A DNA stretch of 64,000 nt from Raffaelea ambrosiae (Eukaryota; Ascomycota; Sordariomycetes; Ophiostomatales; Ophiostomataceae), in assembly GCA_002778195.1 (NCBI GenBank), contig PCDI01000014.1, forward strand, positions 229,869-293,868, given 5' to 3'. Below the pieces are notes generated by a model. It saw only the letters and a program-made list of their open reading frames with translations, was not told the origin of the DNA and searched no databases. Of the stretch, positions 1-11,575 are shown piece by piece; the stretch's first letter is position 1; each line of letters opens with the position of its first letter. The position numbers and the translations under genes are program-made.

Positions 1-62
1 AGACGCAAAGTTGTTGCACGGAATGTGCAGCAATAATATGCAGCCCCTAGTTATAATGTCAA

Positions 63-605
63 CTAACTATGGAATACTTTTCTTGAGTGTCGGGGGACAG
101 CATACCAGACGATCAGGTTGCCTGCCAGCCACTTGGCCACGGGAAGTCGCTGCAGGGCATAGTTCTGCGGCCACTCGCCAACGAGGTAGCCCAGATAGAA
201 GATGGACGACAGCCAGTTGTATTGATCCGCGCTGAGGTGGGCATCAGTGAGGATACCAAGGATGGAGGCACTGCTGAGCTGGGACGTTGTCAGCGAGACC
301 TAATTCGAAGTGTTCTTCACGCATGGTCACGTTTATGGTCTCACCGTTTGCTTGTCCAGGTACATAAGATGGTAGCCAACACAGAGAAAGGGGAGAATAC
401 GCCACACCAGCTTCCTGTAGATGCGCTGGGCCTCCTCAGGCGTGGGCTCCTCGACTTGGACCTTTGAAAAGAGTTCATAACTCTTATCAGCGTGCCGGTC
501 TGGCAGTTTCAGCGGAGTCTGTGCGGATATCGGCGCAGAAGTCGGGGTAGACACGTCCACCACGGACGTCGTGGCCGTGACCTGAGATGTGATCTTGGAT
601 GCCAT
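63..605 (-). pseudogene. Truncated allantoate/Dal5-type MFS permease, N-terminal part only
   Basis: Exon 1 (605-345) encodes a charged N-terminus and the start of the first membrane span, ending in a conserved 'YLDKQT'. The intron at 344-279 has GT and AG ends. Exon 2 (278-63) encodes 'GILTDAHL', 'YNWLSSIFYLGYLVGEWP' and 'LQRLPVAKWLAGNL', which is the typical start of the anion:cation symporter/allantoate permease family. After 'IVWYAV' the similarity stops and a TAG follows at 65-63, so about 70 residues past the intron remain of a protein that usually has about 500. No good splice donor is seen at the break. Either the gene is broken here or the rest is joined by an unusual intron beyond the left edge; I favour truncation. 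The start was taken at the ATG at 605. Confidence 0.7.
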
Positions 606-1046
606 GATTTGGTTGTCGTGGAGGATATGCTGAAACACTTGCGTGGTTCAATACTCGGACAGACCGATACCCATCAGGGACCGCCTCTGCTTAAAAAGAA
701 AAATTATATGTGCACACATCCGGTTTACGGTCGCCTTAGCCACTCGAACCACAACGCTATCAAGGCTTGTTTGTACTGCTGGAGATGCCACGCTAAAATA
801 CATAGTAAACGAGTCGCGTGGAGCCGGGCTAAGAGATTAGATGCTGATTGGGCCCGTCCTACTGTCGCCATGGTGTGGAAACGTTGCGCCATATCAACGG
901 CGCTCCTTAATCAGATAGCAGGCCCGCCTACGCGGAACGTCGCGCTGGAATGCTCCGGCCCTCGGTCCTGGTATCATACGACCAGGAAGCCAGGCCCTGC
1001 TATATATCCCCAGAACGCCCATGGAATCCCTGTCGGATAGCTGCAG
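606..1046. other. Intergenic region, divergent promoter area
   Basis: This stretch lies between the truncated permease (leftward) and the FAD monooxygenase (rightward). No coding sequence was recognised. A TATA-like run sits near its right end. Confidence 0.5.
1001..1007 (+). promoter_or_regulatory. TATA-like element of the FAD monooxygenase gene
   Basis: TATATAT lies about 45 bp before the chosen start codon. The position suits a short-leader fungal promoter. This is inferred from sequence alone. Confidence 0.35.
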
Positions 1047-2401
1047 ATGATGACGAAAGACAACATGGCGTCCAAAACTGCACCAAAACTGGAGCTCGCC
1101 ATCATCGGAGCGGGCATCGCAGGCCTGGCTACCGCAATTGCTCTAAAAAGTCATCCTGGCATCGATATTCAAATCTATGACCGCGCATTCGCTCTTCGGG
1201 AAGTCGGAGCATCCATAGGCATCGGTCCCAATGGCATGCGAACCTTGGACCGTCTAGGCGTAGACAATGCGCTGGACAGCTCAATCGCCTTCCAGAACAA
1301 GTCGGGGAAGCCCATGATCTACCGGTAGGAACCCTGATGCTGATGGCCCCTCCATTGCAGCTATCTGATAAGTAGACGCTCAGACACTACAAGACCAATG
1401 AGATTGTTTCTGTGGACGATCCGCCACCCAATGTGCTGCCCAAGCACCGGATAGCGCGATTCTACCGCGTGCACCTGCAACAGGCGCTGCTCGAGCACGT
1501 TGACCCGGCACGGATCCACCTGTCCAAAGCATTTCAATCGATCAAGTCTCGCGGCCGGGACCAGAAGCTGGTGATCACGTTTGCAGATGGCACGACCGCG
1601 ACAGCAGACCTAGTGCTGGGGGCAGACGGCATCAAGTCAGCCGTACGTCAATTCTATGTGCCGTCGTCCGCAGTGAAATGGACGGGGTGGGTGACGTATC
1701 GGTCGGTGTTCCCCATGTCGCACGTGGCCCATATCCCTGACCTGCCCGACGAGGCCACCCACATCTGGGGTCCTGGGCGAACGCTGTTCGTGTCGAAGCT
1801 GGGCCGGGACCTGTTTTGCGTTATTGGGTCAGACCAGTCGGACCCAGACGAGGCGGGCAACCCCCTGGCAGGCGTGACCTGGGATAGCACAAGCAACGTC
1901 GACATCCTGCGCGACTACTACCAGGACTGGAGCCCGGTAGTGCGCGCCATCATCGACGCCACGCCGCACACGCGTGCGTTTCCCAACATAGCCGCAGAGG
2001 GGCTGGAATCGTGGGTGCTGGAAGACGGCCGCGTGACACTGGCCGGCGACGCAGCCCACGCCCACGGCGGCGCCCACACGGCCGGTGGCAGCCTCGCACT
2101 CGACGACGCCTGGGCCTTTGCGGCCGCCCTGCAGCACGTTTACCCGGCCACGGCCGAGACCTTGCCTACGGCGGCCCAGCTGAATCAGGCCATCCACCTG
2201 TACGAGCGCACGCGGAAGCCGCACGCAGACCGCGTACTGAAGACGGTCCACGACGGCAACAAGCGCAAGATCGAGCTGGCGCACAAAAAGGAAACGGACG
2301 AGGAGCTACGGTATCGCATGACACATCGCTACGACCCAGCCTGGATCCACACACACGACGTGGTGGCCGCTTTCGGAGCCGCTGTTAAAGAGAGTCCGTG
2401 A
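1047..2401 (+). CDS. FAD-dependent aromatic monooxygenase (salicylate hydroxylase-like)
   Basis: There are two exons, 1047-1324 and 1384-2401; the 59-bp intron is GT-AG and joins 'MIYR' to 'HYKTNE'. The product is 431 residues, a normal length for class A flavoprotein monooxygenases. The N-terminal dinucleotide motif is IIGAGIAGLATAIAL (GxGxxG). The mid-protein DG motif is GADGIKSAVR. The C-terminal GD motif, GRVTLAGDAAHAHGGAH, binds the flavin ribityl and pyrophosphate. The family uses NAD(P)H and O2 to hydroxylate or oxidatively decarboxylate aromatic acids such as salicylate; the substrate here is unknown. Start codons at 1047, 1050 and 1065 are all possible, and all precede the FAD motif. 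There is no signal peptide, so it is probably cytosolic. Confidence 0.9.
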
Positions 2402-3028
2402 TGTCTCTCTAGGGAGCTGTTAGCGTATATAGAGAGAGATTAGATAATCCGATGGGGCAACTGTGGTTTGGGTAAAGTAAATAGAATTATACTTGGAAGA
2501 TTAATACAACAGTAAATTCAACGTGTGGCCGAGCCATCGTAGAAACTTGTGCTGGTGCCTTTGATTGACGTACAGCGCGTGCAGTCGGGGCTCTTCAGCA
2601 GTCAAATCACACGCATAGGAGAGGGAATGTGAAATATCAAAAGCCCATTGCCGAGTGGTCACAGGAGTGGTGAACAGTCTTTGATGGAAGAACCAGCGGT
2701 GCGATAGAAGGTAGGTACAGTCCTGCTGAAATGGCAGCAATCAAAGAAAAGGGAAAGAGAGGGGTAAAAATGTCCCGCGCACTCTTTGCTCTGCCCGCTT
2801 GTCTAGGCTCACCACGCCTTCTTTCCTGCTCCGACCTCCGTTGTTTCTCGATCGCTCTTTCCTTTTTACATTGTGATCACTCCGACTATTTTCCCCCTGA
2901 CGGCACGTTCCGACTAACTCACTAAAACGCACCACGGGGCGTCAAATTGGACACTGTGCGAAGTTAGACCCACTTATTGGAGTGCTCGAAAAGAAGGCAG
3001 GCTAACGCCGACGACGCCGACGACGACA
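2402..3028. other. Intergenic region
   Basis: No coding sequence was recognised. A GACGAC-rich stretch immediately precedes the next start codon. Confidence 0.5.
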
Positions 3029-4637
3029 ATGGGCTGGCCACGGTCGCGCCGCTATCAACCAAAAACGGAAGTGTTCCCCAAGCCACCAGAACTTGACCCT
3101 CGCATGTTTCTGCCGGAGACGCGGCCACATGTACTCACCCCGTCGTCCTCATGCGAGGATCTCGCCTCGGCGACACAGACCGGCGACGTGGCGGGAGAGG
3201 CCAGCAGCCGACCCCCGAAAAGCAATGAATGCCTCAAAAACTTTGGACTTTTCCAACGTCTGCCGTGGGAGGTGCGACATATGATCCTCGTGGCCGCGTT
3301 TGGAGACCGCCGGCTGCACATGGAACTGTTCTACGACCACCCCCTGGCGCCAACCGCTTTTTCGACAGAGGTCCTTGATGCAGAGTCTATCGACTACGAG
3401 AAAGAGAAAAAGACCAAGTCTGGGCTGCCCGTGTTTAATGGGAGATATACACAGTTCAACATAGAACCCATCCGCCGGGGCGATGCCACGCAGCCGAAAC
3501 GCTGGCAGTGGTTCAGCTGTGTGTGCCAGCGACCCACAGATACAGTGGAGTTCGTCCCGCCACAAATGCACCAGAGTCCCTGCGAGCCCCAGCCCTGCGA
3601 CGACCGGTGCCTGCATGATGCTTTGAACGGCACGGGGGAATTGGAGCCGAGGCATGGGCATAGGCGTCCGAGCAGGCTGGGAAAGGCAGACGATTCTGAC
3701 CTCTCCATTGGCATTATGGGCTGGTTGCTGTCGTGCCGCAGCGCGTATGTTCCTCTCTTATTTTCTATTTTTTCTTGTATTTTTTTAAACCTTTTCAACT
3801 CAGTGTCTCTCGTCGCCTAACCATATCCACCTTCTTTTCTTCCGTTTTAACAATGACCACAGATATGCCGAGGGCATCGATGTGCTCTATTCCACCAACG
3901 CATTCCACATTTTAAGCCTGGAGCTGATGCTGAGTCTTCCGCGGCTGGTCCTCCCACAGAAGCTCGCCAAAATCACGTCTCTTGAGCTGATCTGGAATTT
4001 ATCTGTCCCCTATCCACGTGTCCCGCCACAACCGTGGCGGCGGATGGACTTCGTGGGAGATTTGTACGGGATGTGGCAGCACTTCTTGGCAAGTGTTCCG
4101 ATACGCAGAGACGTCCCGTTGTATTGGCTGTGCCGAATGGTCCCGGTCACGTTTTCGCACATAGAGGATCTTTACATTGGATTTCAAAACTCCATCGACC
4201 CGCCCATGATTGTCCAGTACAACTGTCACATGGTTGCTGTAGAGGCTCTTATCCTGCGTCCCATTGAGGACATGTTGCGCGCTCTTGTGCCGGTTTCTGA
4301 TGCCGGGGCTCGGGACCCGAAGCGCAAATTACGCATTGCCATCGAGCGCACATCTTGGATGGCTTGGCGTGACTTGTACCAGGCTCGGTATAAGAAGCAG
4401 CCCACCGGATTCAACAACTTGGAGTATGCGGAAGCTTGGAAAACCCTCGTCCCGGGGCCTTTGGGCCGTCAGAAGGAACAACAGGTGAAAGAAGGAGAAC
4501 GGGAACAACCGGGATACTGGCTCTGCACCAGCTGGTTTAATGAAAACAATGTGCCTATCTGTTTTTGTGGCAGTAGATCACAAGTAACCCCCCTCCTCGA
4601 TGTGGATGACTACCCCCTCCCCGATGCGGATGATTAG
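3029..4637 (+). CDS. DUF7730/2EXR-like hypothetical protein
   Basis: The exons are 3029-3744 and 3863-4637, joined by a 118-bp GT-AG intron; the product is 496 residues. After a polar N-terminus comes 'LFQRLPWEVRHMILVAAFG', the F-box-like '2EXR' start typical of fungal DUF7730 proteins. Across the intron comes 'GWLLSCRSAYAEGIDVLYS', the second hallmark of this family, followed by 'NAFHILSLELML'. These large fungal families have no established function; some are discussed as F-box-related. The C-terminus ends in a short acidic repeat (DVDDYPLPDADD) encoded by an imperfect tandem repeat at about 4591-4634. There is no signal peptide and no membrane span. Confidence 0.85.
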
Positions 4638-5728
4638 GGGAAGAGGCTGGACGTACATAGAGCGTCTTCATAACATCAATGTCGTTGAAGAGCTCAAGCA
4701 CTGATTTACATGCGTCCGTTTTGTCCCCAAGCAGCAGCAGCAATCTTTCCTTTTGTGAACGGCGCGGATTTATGGCATCCCCAACTATGGAAATTTGGCG
4801 TGAGGTGCTGCCTGAAATATTACCACAGCTCCCAAGTCTATAAAATAGCAGAAACTCTTTTTCTTCTATGTCATGTTGCAGTCGGAGACTTCCAGGTCAC
4901 CGATTATGGTCGCGTGGATCTGTCCCTCTTACCAATACTGTGATTTTAAGTGGCAAAGACGATGCGGTCGAGCTGGTCGGCGTGAGTAATGTTCGTATCT
5001 GGATAGAAGCGTTTCCAATGGCCAGTGGCCTAGTAAGCGAAGGAAAGATGGTCGACGTACGTCGGAGTAGGAGTCGGAGTCGGAGTCGGGGTTGGGTCGG
5101 AAGGCAAACGAAGGCGGGGTCGGAGGCTGATACGAGGCAGAAATCATTGTCGGGACATTCAACACAACCAACCACAGGCGAGCAACATGGCCCCCCCGCA
5201 TGCATACCAGAAAACACGTTCCCCGGCATACGACATCGAGACTTCGTGGGGGAAAACAAATCATCTTGAAAGATCACAAGACTGCTCTACCGGGGGGACG
5301 TACAAATAATGTTTATTTCGAGGACGGGGTAGCAGACCTGTCGCTTCTGATTTGGCATTGGAAAGTTCTCTGGAAAGCCAGGACAATAGAAGTCGCCAAT
5401 GACGCCCGTCCTTGCTGTCAGAGCACGGGGGGCGGGGAAACCGGCAGCAGACAGTGAGACAAAAGAATGGGCAACATCTTGTAACGATACGGTATGGGTG
5501 GCTCGAGTTGATTCACAATGTTCATTACAGTTGCCATAGACGTGGACCGTCGCACCGCTCATCATGCGTGGGATATGTAAGCAAGCGCTTCTGACGCACT
5601 TTTTTTTACTATTCTTCGCAAGCATTGTCAGTTTCTCAAGCAGGTCTTCAGATACTCCTGAAAACATCGCCAACATGCAACGGCTTACTTTTTTGACCAC
5701 CCAAATCACTAGATCCAAGCCAGTGGCC
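4638..5728. other. Gene-poor stretch with a GTCGGA minisatellite
   Basis: Short frames are open on both strands, but none resembles a known family and they overlap each other. A small GTCGGA-type tandem repeat lies at about 5060-5092. Confidence 0.45.
5060..5092. repeat. Short GTCGGA tandem repeat
   Basis: Five imperfect hexamer copies (GTCGGA or variants such as GTAGGA) are visible, in what appears to be noncoding sequence. Confidence 0.6.
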
Positions 5729-6410
5729 ATGGTTCCTCTGATCGGCGACATCTGTGATATGGCGTTGCCTTTGCGAGTGTCGGCTATGACAACTATCGGG
5801 GCTGCAGTTGCTTACGCCGCCCTGTTCACCGTATTCAGCGTGTTGGGTAAGCGTCATTTTGTGAAGTTGGTGACTTGTTTGAATTCTCAAAATCGCATTT
5901 GTGAGCCCGTTCTGACAATCACAGGATTCTGCTGGACACATCGTGAAAGAGGTTTCTGGTCGTCGTCCTCACCAACTCCAGCTGGATTCCCGGTCCCAAA
6001 GGCAAGCTCTTTAAGGGAAATGCCCAGGACCTCGAAACTATTGGGGCTGTCAGCGTCAAGGCCTGGTATTCCCTCTGCAAGAGCTACGGTCCCGCGCACG
6101 AGTCGACTGTTCCCTTCTTCCGCGTGCACATCATCAATCACCCGACATACCTAGAGCACATCCAGAAGCACAACCACAAAAACTACATCCGTGGCGCCTT
6201 CACCCGCAATGCACCGGGGGAGCTTCACCGGCGCCATGGCAGTCCTAGCATTGCTCTCCACATTACTGATGCAACGACATAGAAGACCACTCTTGGAACG
6301 CCGGTCCTCGCACATGCCTGGGACGTCCACTGGCCACCTACAAGGAAATCTCCATCAGAACGGTCATTCTGCAACGCTTTGACGTTACGCTGTCAGACGT
6401 CGCCAAGAAT
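5729..6410 (+). pseudogene. Cytochrome P450 relic (N-terminal third)
   Basis: The first piece (5729-5846) encodes a hydrophobic N-terminus suited to an ER anchor. A GT-AG intron follows at 5847-5924. In a different frame from about 5950 come 'VVVLTNSSWIPGPKGKLFKG', the proline-rich P450 hinge, and then 'YLEHIQKHNHKNYIRGAF', matching the region before helix C. The two parts are out of frame by one base. At 6280-6282 a TAG stands where the conserved tryptophan of the helix-C 'D..xW..R' pattern is expected. No I-helix, ExxR or haem-cysteine region follows. So this is a dead, 3'-truncated P450. Its subfamily cannot be named. Confidence 0.65.
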
Positions 6411-6965
6411 TATGAGCCCCTCGCATCCTTAAATATGGTATCACGCTGTTTATTGCTCCCACCAAATGTGTGCCATGTTAATACTCTTTCTAGGGAATCA
6501 AAGGTGGCCTCTTGATGAAGGTGAGAGCCAGGTAGACCACATCGGAGAAAGACGTCTAATCATGCAAGCACTGGACGCTTACTGCGTATAGGACGGATAG
6601 ATAAAGACGGAAATTAGGGCACTGGGTATTTTCTTGTCGTCGTTTTCTATCACCTCGTTTCTCACTCTCAGTTTGGATCATCAAATGCATACAAACGGAA
6701 GCGGAAGGATTGAATGGAGAGTCTGCGTCAAAAGGCGAGCTGATTACGTCATTCGTACAGATGGAGGTTAGCGAGTAAATCTGCTAATTGTCCTTTGCAA
6801 TAAAAGGTATACTTGACATCTTTGGACATCCAGTTTCATCGAGAGTACGTATACAACATCAAAATCAGACGCTTAGAAATGCTGACACTCTATAAATCCG
6901 TAAAGATTGAACCTCTAACTATTCTAGGCTGACCACGCCATTCTAACCTGTCGTTGAAAATCCCT
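6411..6965. other. Intergenic region
   Basis: This is the shared 3' side of the P450 relic and the leftward ZIP gene. It is fairly AT-rich and no coding sequence was recognised. Confidence 0.45.
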
Positions 6966-8135
6966 CTACGCCCACTTTCCCAGGATGGACATCAGTGCGA
7001 CGCCCAGAAACAGACAGACCAGCATGTATATGACTCGCCAGGCATGCCGGAACAGCGTGTTGTCGAACAGGAAATCTCTTGCCAACATCTCAACCAATCC
7101 CGTGTACATGAGGATGCCGGCCGAGGCAGAGTCGATGACGCCGGACACTACATTCGCAGTGAAGGAACCGCTGTCGTAGGAGGTGCGCAGCCCGAGACCT
7201 GCCGCAATCGACACGGGGGTCGTGATGCCGTAGAGTATAGCCAGAAACCAAGGCAGGCGAGAGAGATGCGCTGGAAAGGCAATGGCAGACAGTCGAGCGC
7301 CGATACCGAGACCCTCGAAGGACTGGTGGAAGACCATGACGGGGTAGAGGGTGGCGAACTGGCTGGCGGGGGCGACGCCGAGGTTGAGGCCGATGATGAC
7401 GCTGTGGAAGACGATGCCGAACTCGAGGATGAGAAAGGCGGCGATCTGTTCCCGGAAGGGACGCTGGTTGAGGGAGACGGAACTCGAATTGGTAGGTGTA
7501 GGGGTCTCTGCGATGACACTCCTACTCTTCGTGTCCTGACCGACCCCGCCATACACGCCTCCTCCCACCTCTGCCGTCTGAAGAGGCTCGCACACGCCTT
7601 CGGTGCACGGCCTGTCACAGGGCAGATCACAGGTGATACCGCACAGCCCATCGGGGCCGCAAGCCCCTGCTGCGGAAGTGTCACCCGGGGACCTGTGCGC
7701 CTCGACGTACCACCCAGCCAGCAGCTCGAACAAGAAAATGGTCAGGGCCGCAGCCATGGCAATGGTGGGTGGCCAGGTGAAGGAGGCCCAGCCACCGGTG
7801 AGGCCGACACACGAGGCCGGGCCAATCTCCTCGTAGGCCGGGTCCAGCAGGTGCACAAAGGCCGTGGCGATGATGACGCCGGACCCGAAGAAGCGAAAGA
7901 AGAGGTACAGGTACGGCGGCAGGCGCAGGCGGTTCATGCGCGTCGCCACCACGGGAAACAGCGTCGTCGCCGTCGAGGCCACCAAGATGACAAAGACGGC
8001 CGAGATACGCACGCCGAGCCTGCCTGCAGGGTGGCTGTCGTCGCTATCGTCATCGTCGAGCGTTGCCAGATAGCAGGCAACGTCGCGCTGACTGGCCGTG
8101 GCCAGGTCGACGTTGTGAGGATCAAAGGATGCCAT
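6966..8135 (-). CDS. ZIP-family zinc/iron transporter
   Basis: This is a single exon of 389 residues. It has about eight hydrophobic segments with the long variable loop typical of ZIP proteins between spans 3 and 4. The loop is Cys-rich here (CGPDGLCGITCDLPCDRPC), plausibly metal-binding. Span 4 carries HSVIIGLNLG and span 5 carries HQSFEGLGIGAR, the metal-path histidines of the family. An N-terminal acidic run (DDDDSDD) precedes the first span. ZIP proteins move Zn, Fe or related divalent metals into the cytosol from outside or from organelles. The fungal relatives are Zrt1/Zrt2-like plasma-membrane transporters; the exact metal is not predictable. The start is the first ATG in an otherwise closed region. 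Confidence 0.93.
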   Translation of the reverse strand: MASFDPHNVDLATASQRDVACYLATLDDDDSDDSHPAGRLGVRISAVFVILVASTATTLFPVVATRMNRLRLPPYLYLFFRFFGSGVIIATAFVHLLDPAYEEIGPASCVGLTGGWASFTWPPTIAMAAALTIFLFELLAGWYVEAHRSPGDTSAAGACGPDGLCGITCDLPCDRPCTEGVCEPLQTAEVGGGVYGGVGQDTKSRSVIAETPTPTNSSSVSLNQRPFREQIAAFLILEFGIVFHSVIIGLNLGVAPASQFATLYPVMVFHQSFEGLGIGARLSAIAFPAHLSRLPWFLAILYGITTPVSIAAGLGLRTSYDSGSFTANVVSGVIDSASAGILMYTGLVEMLARDFLFDNTLFRHAWRVIYMLVCLFLGVALMSILGKWA

Positions 8136-8650
8136 GGGTGAATCGTTGTGGCTTATTCTTTTGCTTGCCTCTCTTGTGTTTCGTTGGTTTTTTCCACATG
8201 TTTCATTGTTCTGATCCGTTGTACGCTCTTATATGCAGATGGTCATCAAGGTGTCGATCCACTGATACCTTGCTGTCCCATCACGACACCTTGATGTCCA
8301 TGGTGCACAAAAAATTCTTCTTGGTCGATCATTAGCGTACAAATCCCGCTAGACGTTTGCCACGTCTTAATTGAGGCCTCACTTTGGCTGCCACGGTCTC
8401 TTTTCTTTTCTTTTTCATATTTTAATCGGATGCAATCAATTATGCTTGCCATTATTGTTGTTGCTGAAGAGTCAAGACTCAGACTTGGGCCTAGTGTGTA
8501 AACGGCACGCTTGTTGGCCAAGTGGGCCCCAGATCTATGAAATTGCAGCATGCCATCGTAGCTGAAATCGCCCCTGTGTTTGTTCCTGAGCCCCGGGGGA
8601 TCCTAACGCTTCTTCCAGCTATTCCGCTCGAAAACACCCGTTCAATCTTG
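8136..8650. other. Intergenic region
   Basis: This holds the upstream region of the ZIP gene and the 3' side of the next leftward gene. No coding sequence was recognised. Confidence 0.45.
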
Positions 8651-9440
8651 TCAGATTTGAAGCATCTGCGGCTGCCGACTTTTTCGATAGAACTTGCTGC
8701 GGTAGGTCCGGTATGGAAGGTACAACATGCCCAGGACAAAAATTGCGGCCACAATGCTACCGACGATGATTCCGATCTGGCCACTATTCGCCCCTTCTGA
8801 TGCTCCACCGGGCTCTGCCCCCGAAGTCTGTGTCGCCGTCACCCCAGTGGTGGAAGTAGATGCGAAGCAGCTGGTGGCCCTGTCTACAATATTCGCGTAG
8901 ACTGTCTCGGCGTACTCTTGGAACTCGGAGGCAAATTCTGCGCAGAACGAAGCGTTGGGCGCCTGCAATTGTTAGTGCACCGGGGGGAGGAAACCGACAA
9001 GATTGACAAAAAAAAAGAAAAAAAAAAAAAGAAGTGGCCATGCTGACATCCAAGCAATAGTTCGCCAAGCCCACCCAATTGGATACCCCAGCAATACAGT
9101 TGGATTGCGAGGAAAGGTCGTTGCTGTTACCGGCCAGGGTATTGGCGTCGGCAGCCAGCGAGTTTGCCCGGCTTGAGAGGCTGTTGGAGCCGTTGCCGAG
9201 CTGCCACGACAGGATAGCGAAGGCGCCAAACATGGCGGCGATGGCCAGTCCGAACAGCTGCAGTAGCAAGTTCCAGAGAAACTCGGTTAAGAGCGGCGGT
9301 TGCCGAGCGGCCTCTTGCTGTCTCTTCAGCAGCTTCTGAAGCGTTTCCAAGATCTGCAGCTGCACGTCTGAGTTGGAGCCTGCCGGGGTCTTTGCCGGCA
9401 GCACGGCAGGAGAAGACGGTCGCTGTGTCCGAGCGCTCAT
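8651..9440 (-). CDS. Two-span hypothetical membrane protein
   Basis: The exons are 9440-9048 and 8962-8651. The intron (9047-8963) contains a long T-rich run, begins GTCAGC and ends CAG. The product is 234 residues. The first 40 residues are polar. A hydrophobic segment follows at about 52-82 (LLQLFGLAIAAMFGAFAIL). Then comes a Ser/Asn-rich lumenal or outer region with several cysteines (NYCLD, SFCAEF, TSCF). A second span (GQIGIIVGSIVAAIFVLGML) and a short basic tail end the protein. I do not recognise a family. If the weak donor is not used, reading continues to about 8784 and gives a 218-residue variant that lacks the second span. Confidence 0.65.
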
Positions 9441-10047
9441 GGTTCAAGTGGGAAACGAAGCTCTCTTGCGTGTGTTTTGGAGATGGCAACGCGTCCGGGA
9501 GGGAAAAAAAGACTCGTCCGGGCGATGGGCATGTGCTTTGTGGTGCGGCTGAGACAGGGCTGTGATCAATTAAGCCACAATCTGACGCCAAGCTGCTTTT
9601 CTTACTTATTATTAGCTCTCTTCTTCTCTTGCCCCTCATCTTCTAGTTCTAGATTCATTCTACCGACAGCCACTGACATCGGTGTGCGCGATTTTCCGGT
9701 ATTGTCCCGGAGCAGATCGGGGCGCTCGAAAAACGGCAGAGCTCGTGGATAGCACAATGTACTATGAAATGCAGCAGACACGATGCTTGGGACAGTTTTC
9801 AGCTTTCAATCACCTGCTATTTGACGATGCAGATACAAAGTTTCCGGGGGCGCCCAACAGTGGAGGTGGCCTCATCGTATGGATTTCTTCCTGTAGAGTC
9901 ATGGCTGCCTTAGTGCTTCGAAGTTGGCAGCCAACAGCTTGGAAGCCAGGCTACAGTATATAGTAATACAGATCTCGACAGTCATATGACGAATTGTTGG
10001 TACTAGTTACACACAAATCCGTCTTTGCATGGCAGGCGTGATGCCCG
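9441..10047. other. Intergenic region
   Basis: This holds the upstream region of the two-span protein and the 3' side of the PhyH-like gene. Nothing was recognised. Confidence 0.45.
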
Positions 10048-10971
10048 CTACTCCCGGTTTCGACCAAACTCCTCCCGCTTGTCGTCCTGGCCAAAATCGT
10101 GTGTATGCCGCAGCGTCAGGTGATCCAGCTCGGCATCCACAAACTCGGCCGCGATGATCGTTCCGCTCTCTGCCTCGAGCTTGCGGATGCGCTGCTCGGA
10201 TGCACGCGGGAACTTGATCTGCATCGGGCAGCGGTACCAGTTGGCAAAGTAGATCAGATTGAGCATGACGCGGACCTGGTCTTTTGTGTGGTTCGGCATG
10301 CCCGCATGCCACAGGCGCATGTCGCGGATGATGATGCCGCCCTTCCGGACGGTCGGCTGCAGCGGTCCGCACACCTTGCGGCGCTCGTCGAGCAGGTGCG
10401 TGTGGATGCCCTTCATGCCGTTCTGGTCGGCGAAGTGGGTGGTGAGGTGGGTGCCCTTCCAGACCTCGGTGGAGCCGTTGACGGGCGAGCAGTCGACCAG
10501 GACAGTGTTGACGGCGAGGGCGAAGCAGGCGCGGGGGTGCTCGTAGTGGACGTCCGAGTGCACGGGCTGGCGGCTCTCGCCGGGGAAGTTGGTGTTGGCC
10601 TTGTGGTAGCGCAGCACGGGGTCGGGCCCCATGACGGCCTTGCACACGGCGGCGGCAAAGGGGTTGGCGTGGGTGTCGGACAGGAGGAACTCCGGGTCCG
10701 GGATCATGTGCTGCAAGATGTTTTGCGCCTTGACGTCGTAATTGAACTGGGTGCCGCTGGCGCCACGCAGGTACGTGGCCTCCCTGACCATGCGCGGGTT
10801 GAGGGCATCGATGGCAACGCACGAGACGGCATTGTCGAGCACGACGACGCCATCTTCGGCCAGAGCCACGACGGCCCTCTCAATGTTCCGCTTCGACATG
10901 GTCCGGGACCTCGCTTCCTCGGACGTGATCTCCACGTGGACCACCCCAGGGGGCTCGATCGCGGACGGCAT
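10048..10971 (-). CDS. Phytanoyl-CoA dioxygenase (PhyH)-like Fe(II)/2-oxoglutarate oxygenase
   Basis: I start at the ATG at 10971, giving 307 residues. The frame stays open to 11175 (375 residues), but the extra N-terminus looks like translated leader. The iron-binding set is visible: HSDVHYEHP supplies the H-x-D pair, and the distal histidine and 2-oxoglutarate arginine lie in 'LWHAGMPNHTKDQVRVML'. The segment 'VNGSTEVWKGTHL' is a common PhyH core motif. PhyH-like enzymes hydroxylate diverse substrates, including many fungal secondary metabolites; the substrate here is unknown. There is no obvious signal peptide or peroxisomal tripeptide. It is divergent from the UNC93-like transporter at 11576. 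Confidence 0.85.
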   Translation of the reverse strand: MPSAIEPPGVVHVEITSEEARSRTMSKRNIERAVVALAEDGVVVLDNAVSCVAIDALNPRMVREATYLRGASGTQFNYDVKAQNILQHMIPDPEFLLSDTHANPFAAAVCKAVMGPDPVLRYHKANTNFPGESRQPVHSDVHYEHPRACFALAVNTVLVDCSPVNGSTEVWKGTHLTTHFADQNGMKGIHTHLLDERRKVCGPLQPTVRKGGIIIRDMRLWHAGMPNHTKDQVRVMLNLIYFANWYRCPMQIKFPRASEQRIRKLEAESGTIIAAEFVDAELDHLTLRHTHDFGQDDKREEFGRNRE

Positions 10972-11575
10972 GGCGCTGGAGATAACGGATAGGGTGGCTG
11001 CCACCGGCGGGACAATTTGTATCTTATTGGGGAAGACTAAACTAGAAACGGTGGAAAAGACAGAAACCCCGAGATCCGGATCGAAGGCCAGTCGGCGGAT
11101 GATATGTGCATCAGATATTGCTGCCGCTGAAAAATGCTGCGAGGACTGGGCCTGGAAGGATTTCAGGACGGCCACATGAGATGCGTCTTAAGTAGCAGCT
11201 GACGTGCCTCGCTGTGTTGGATCGCCGAGATGCGGAAGTCGGTTGATCAGCTCGGGGTGATAAGCACTGCAGTACCGCTAACCTCGAATGGTAGCCGAAG
11301 CAGTGCGCTACACTTGGTTGGAGGAAGTTGTCTGGTCAGAGATCGGATGTCGGTCGTTTGCAATCGTGACCTATCTACGGTGTATTCGTATCTTGAGCCC
11401 CTGTCTCATTTGGCGGGATTGCTTGGCATTTCTCTCAGTGTAGCAGTCTCCGGAAGCCGGTCCAAGACATCATATAAGCGGAGATGTGCCGTCCCTTCTT
11501 TGGCGTAGCAAGGACACAAGCTGCAGTGCTTTCCTCTCCCCTCCGTCTATTCAAGTGTTTCTGCTGCCTGGCAAC
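10972..11575. promoter_or_regulatory. Divergent promoter region between PhyH-like and UNC93-like genes
   Basis: The two intact genes are transcribed away from each other across this roughly 600-bp space, part of which (10972-11175) is open in frame with the PhyH gene. No known operator was recognised. A pyrimidine-rich leader precedes the ATG at 11576. Confidence 0.45.

Noticed and set aside
4868..5269. Arg/Ser-repeat protein (SRSRSR) as an SR-like gene
   Set aside because: The repeat is just a translated GTCGGA minisatellite, with no RNA-binding domain and equally open frames on the other strand.
6954..8141. Long open frame (395 codons) on the plus strand opposite the ZIP transporter
   Set aside because: Its composition is charged and repetitive, it has no domain, and it is the antisense shadow of a convincing eight-span ZIP gene with metal motifs.
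10099..10992. 297-codon plus-strand frame opposite the PhyH-like gene
   Set aside because: It is a low-information Val/Gly/Asp-rich shadow; the minus strand carries the iron-binding motifs.
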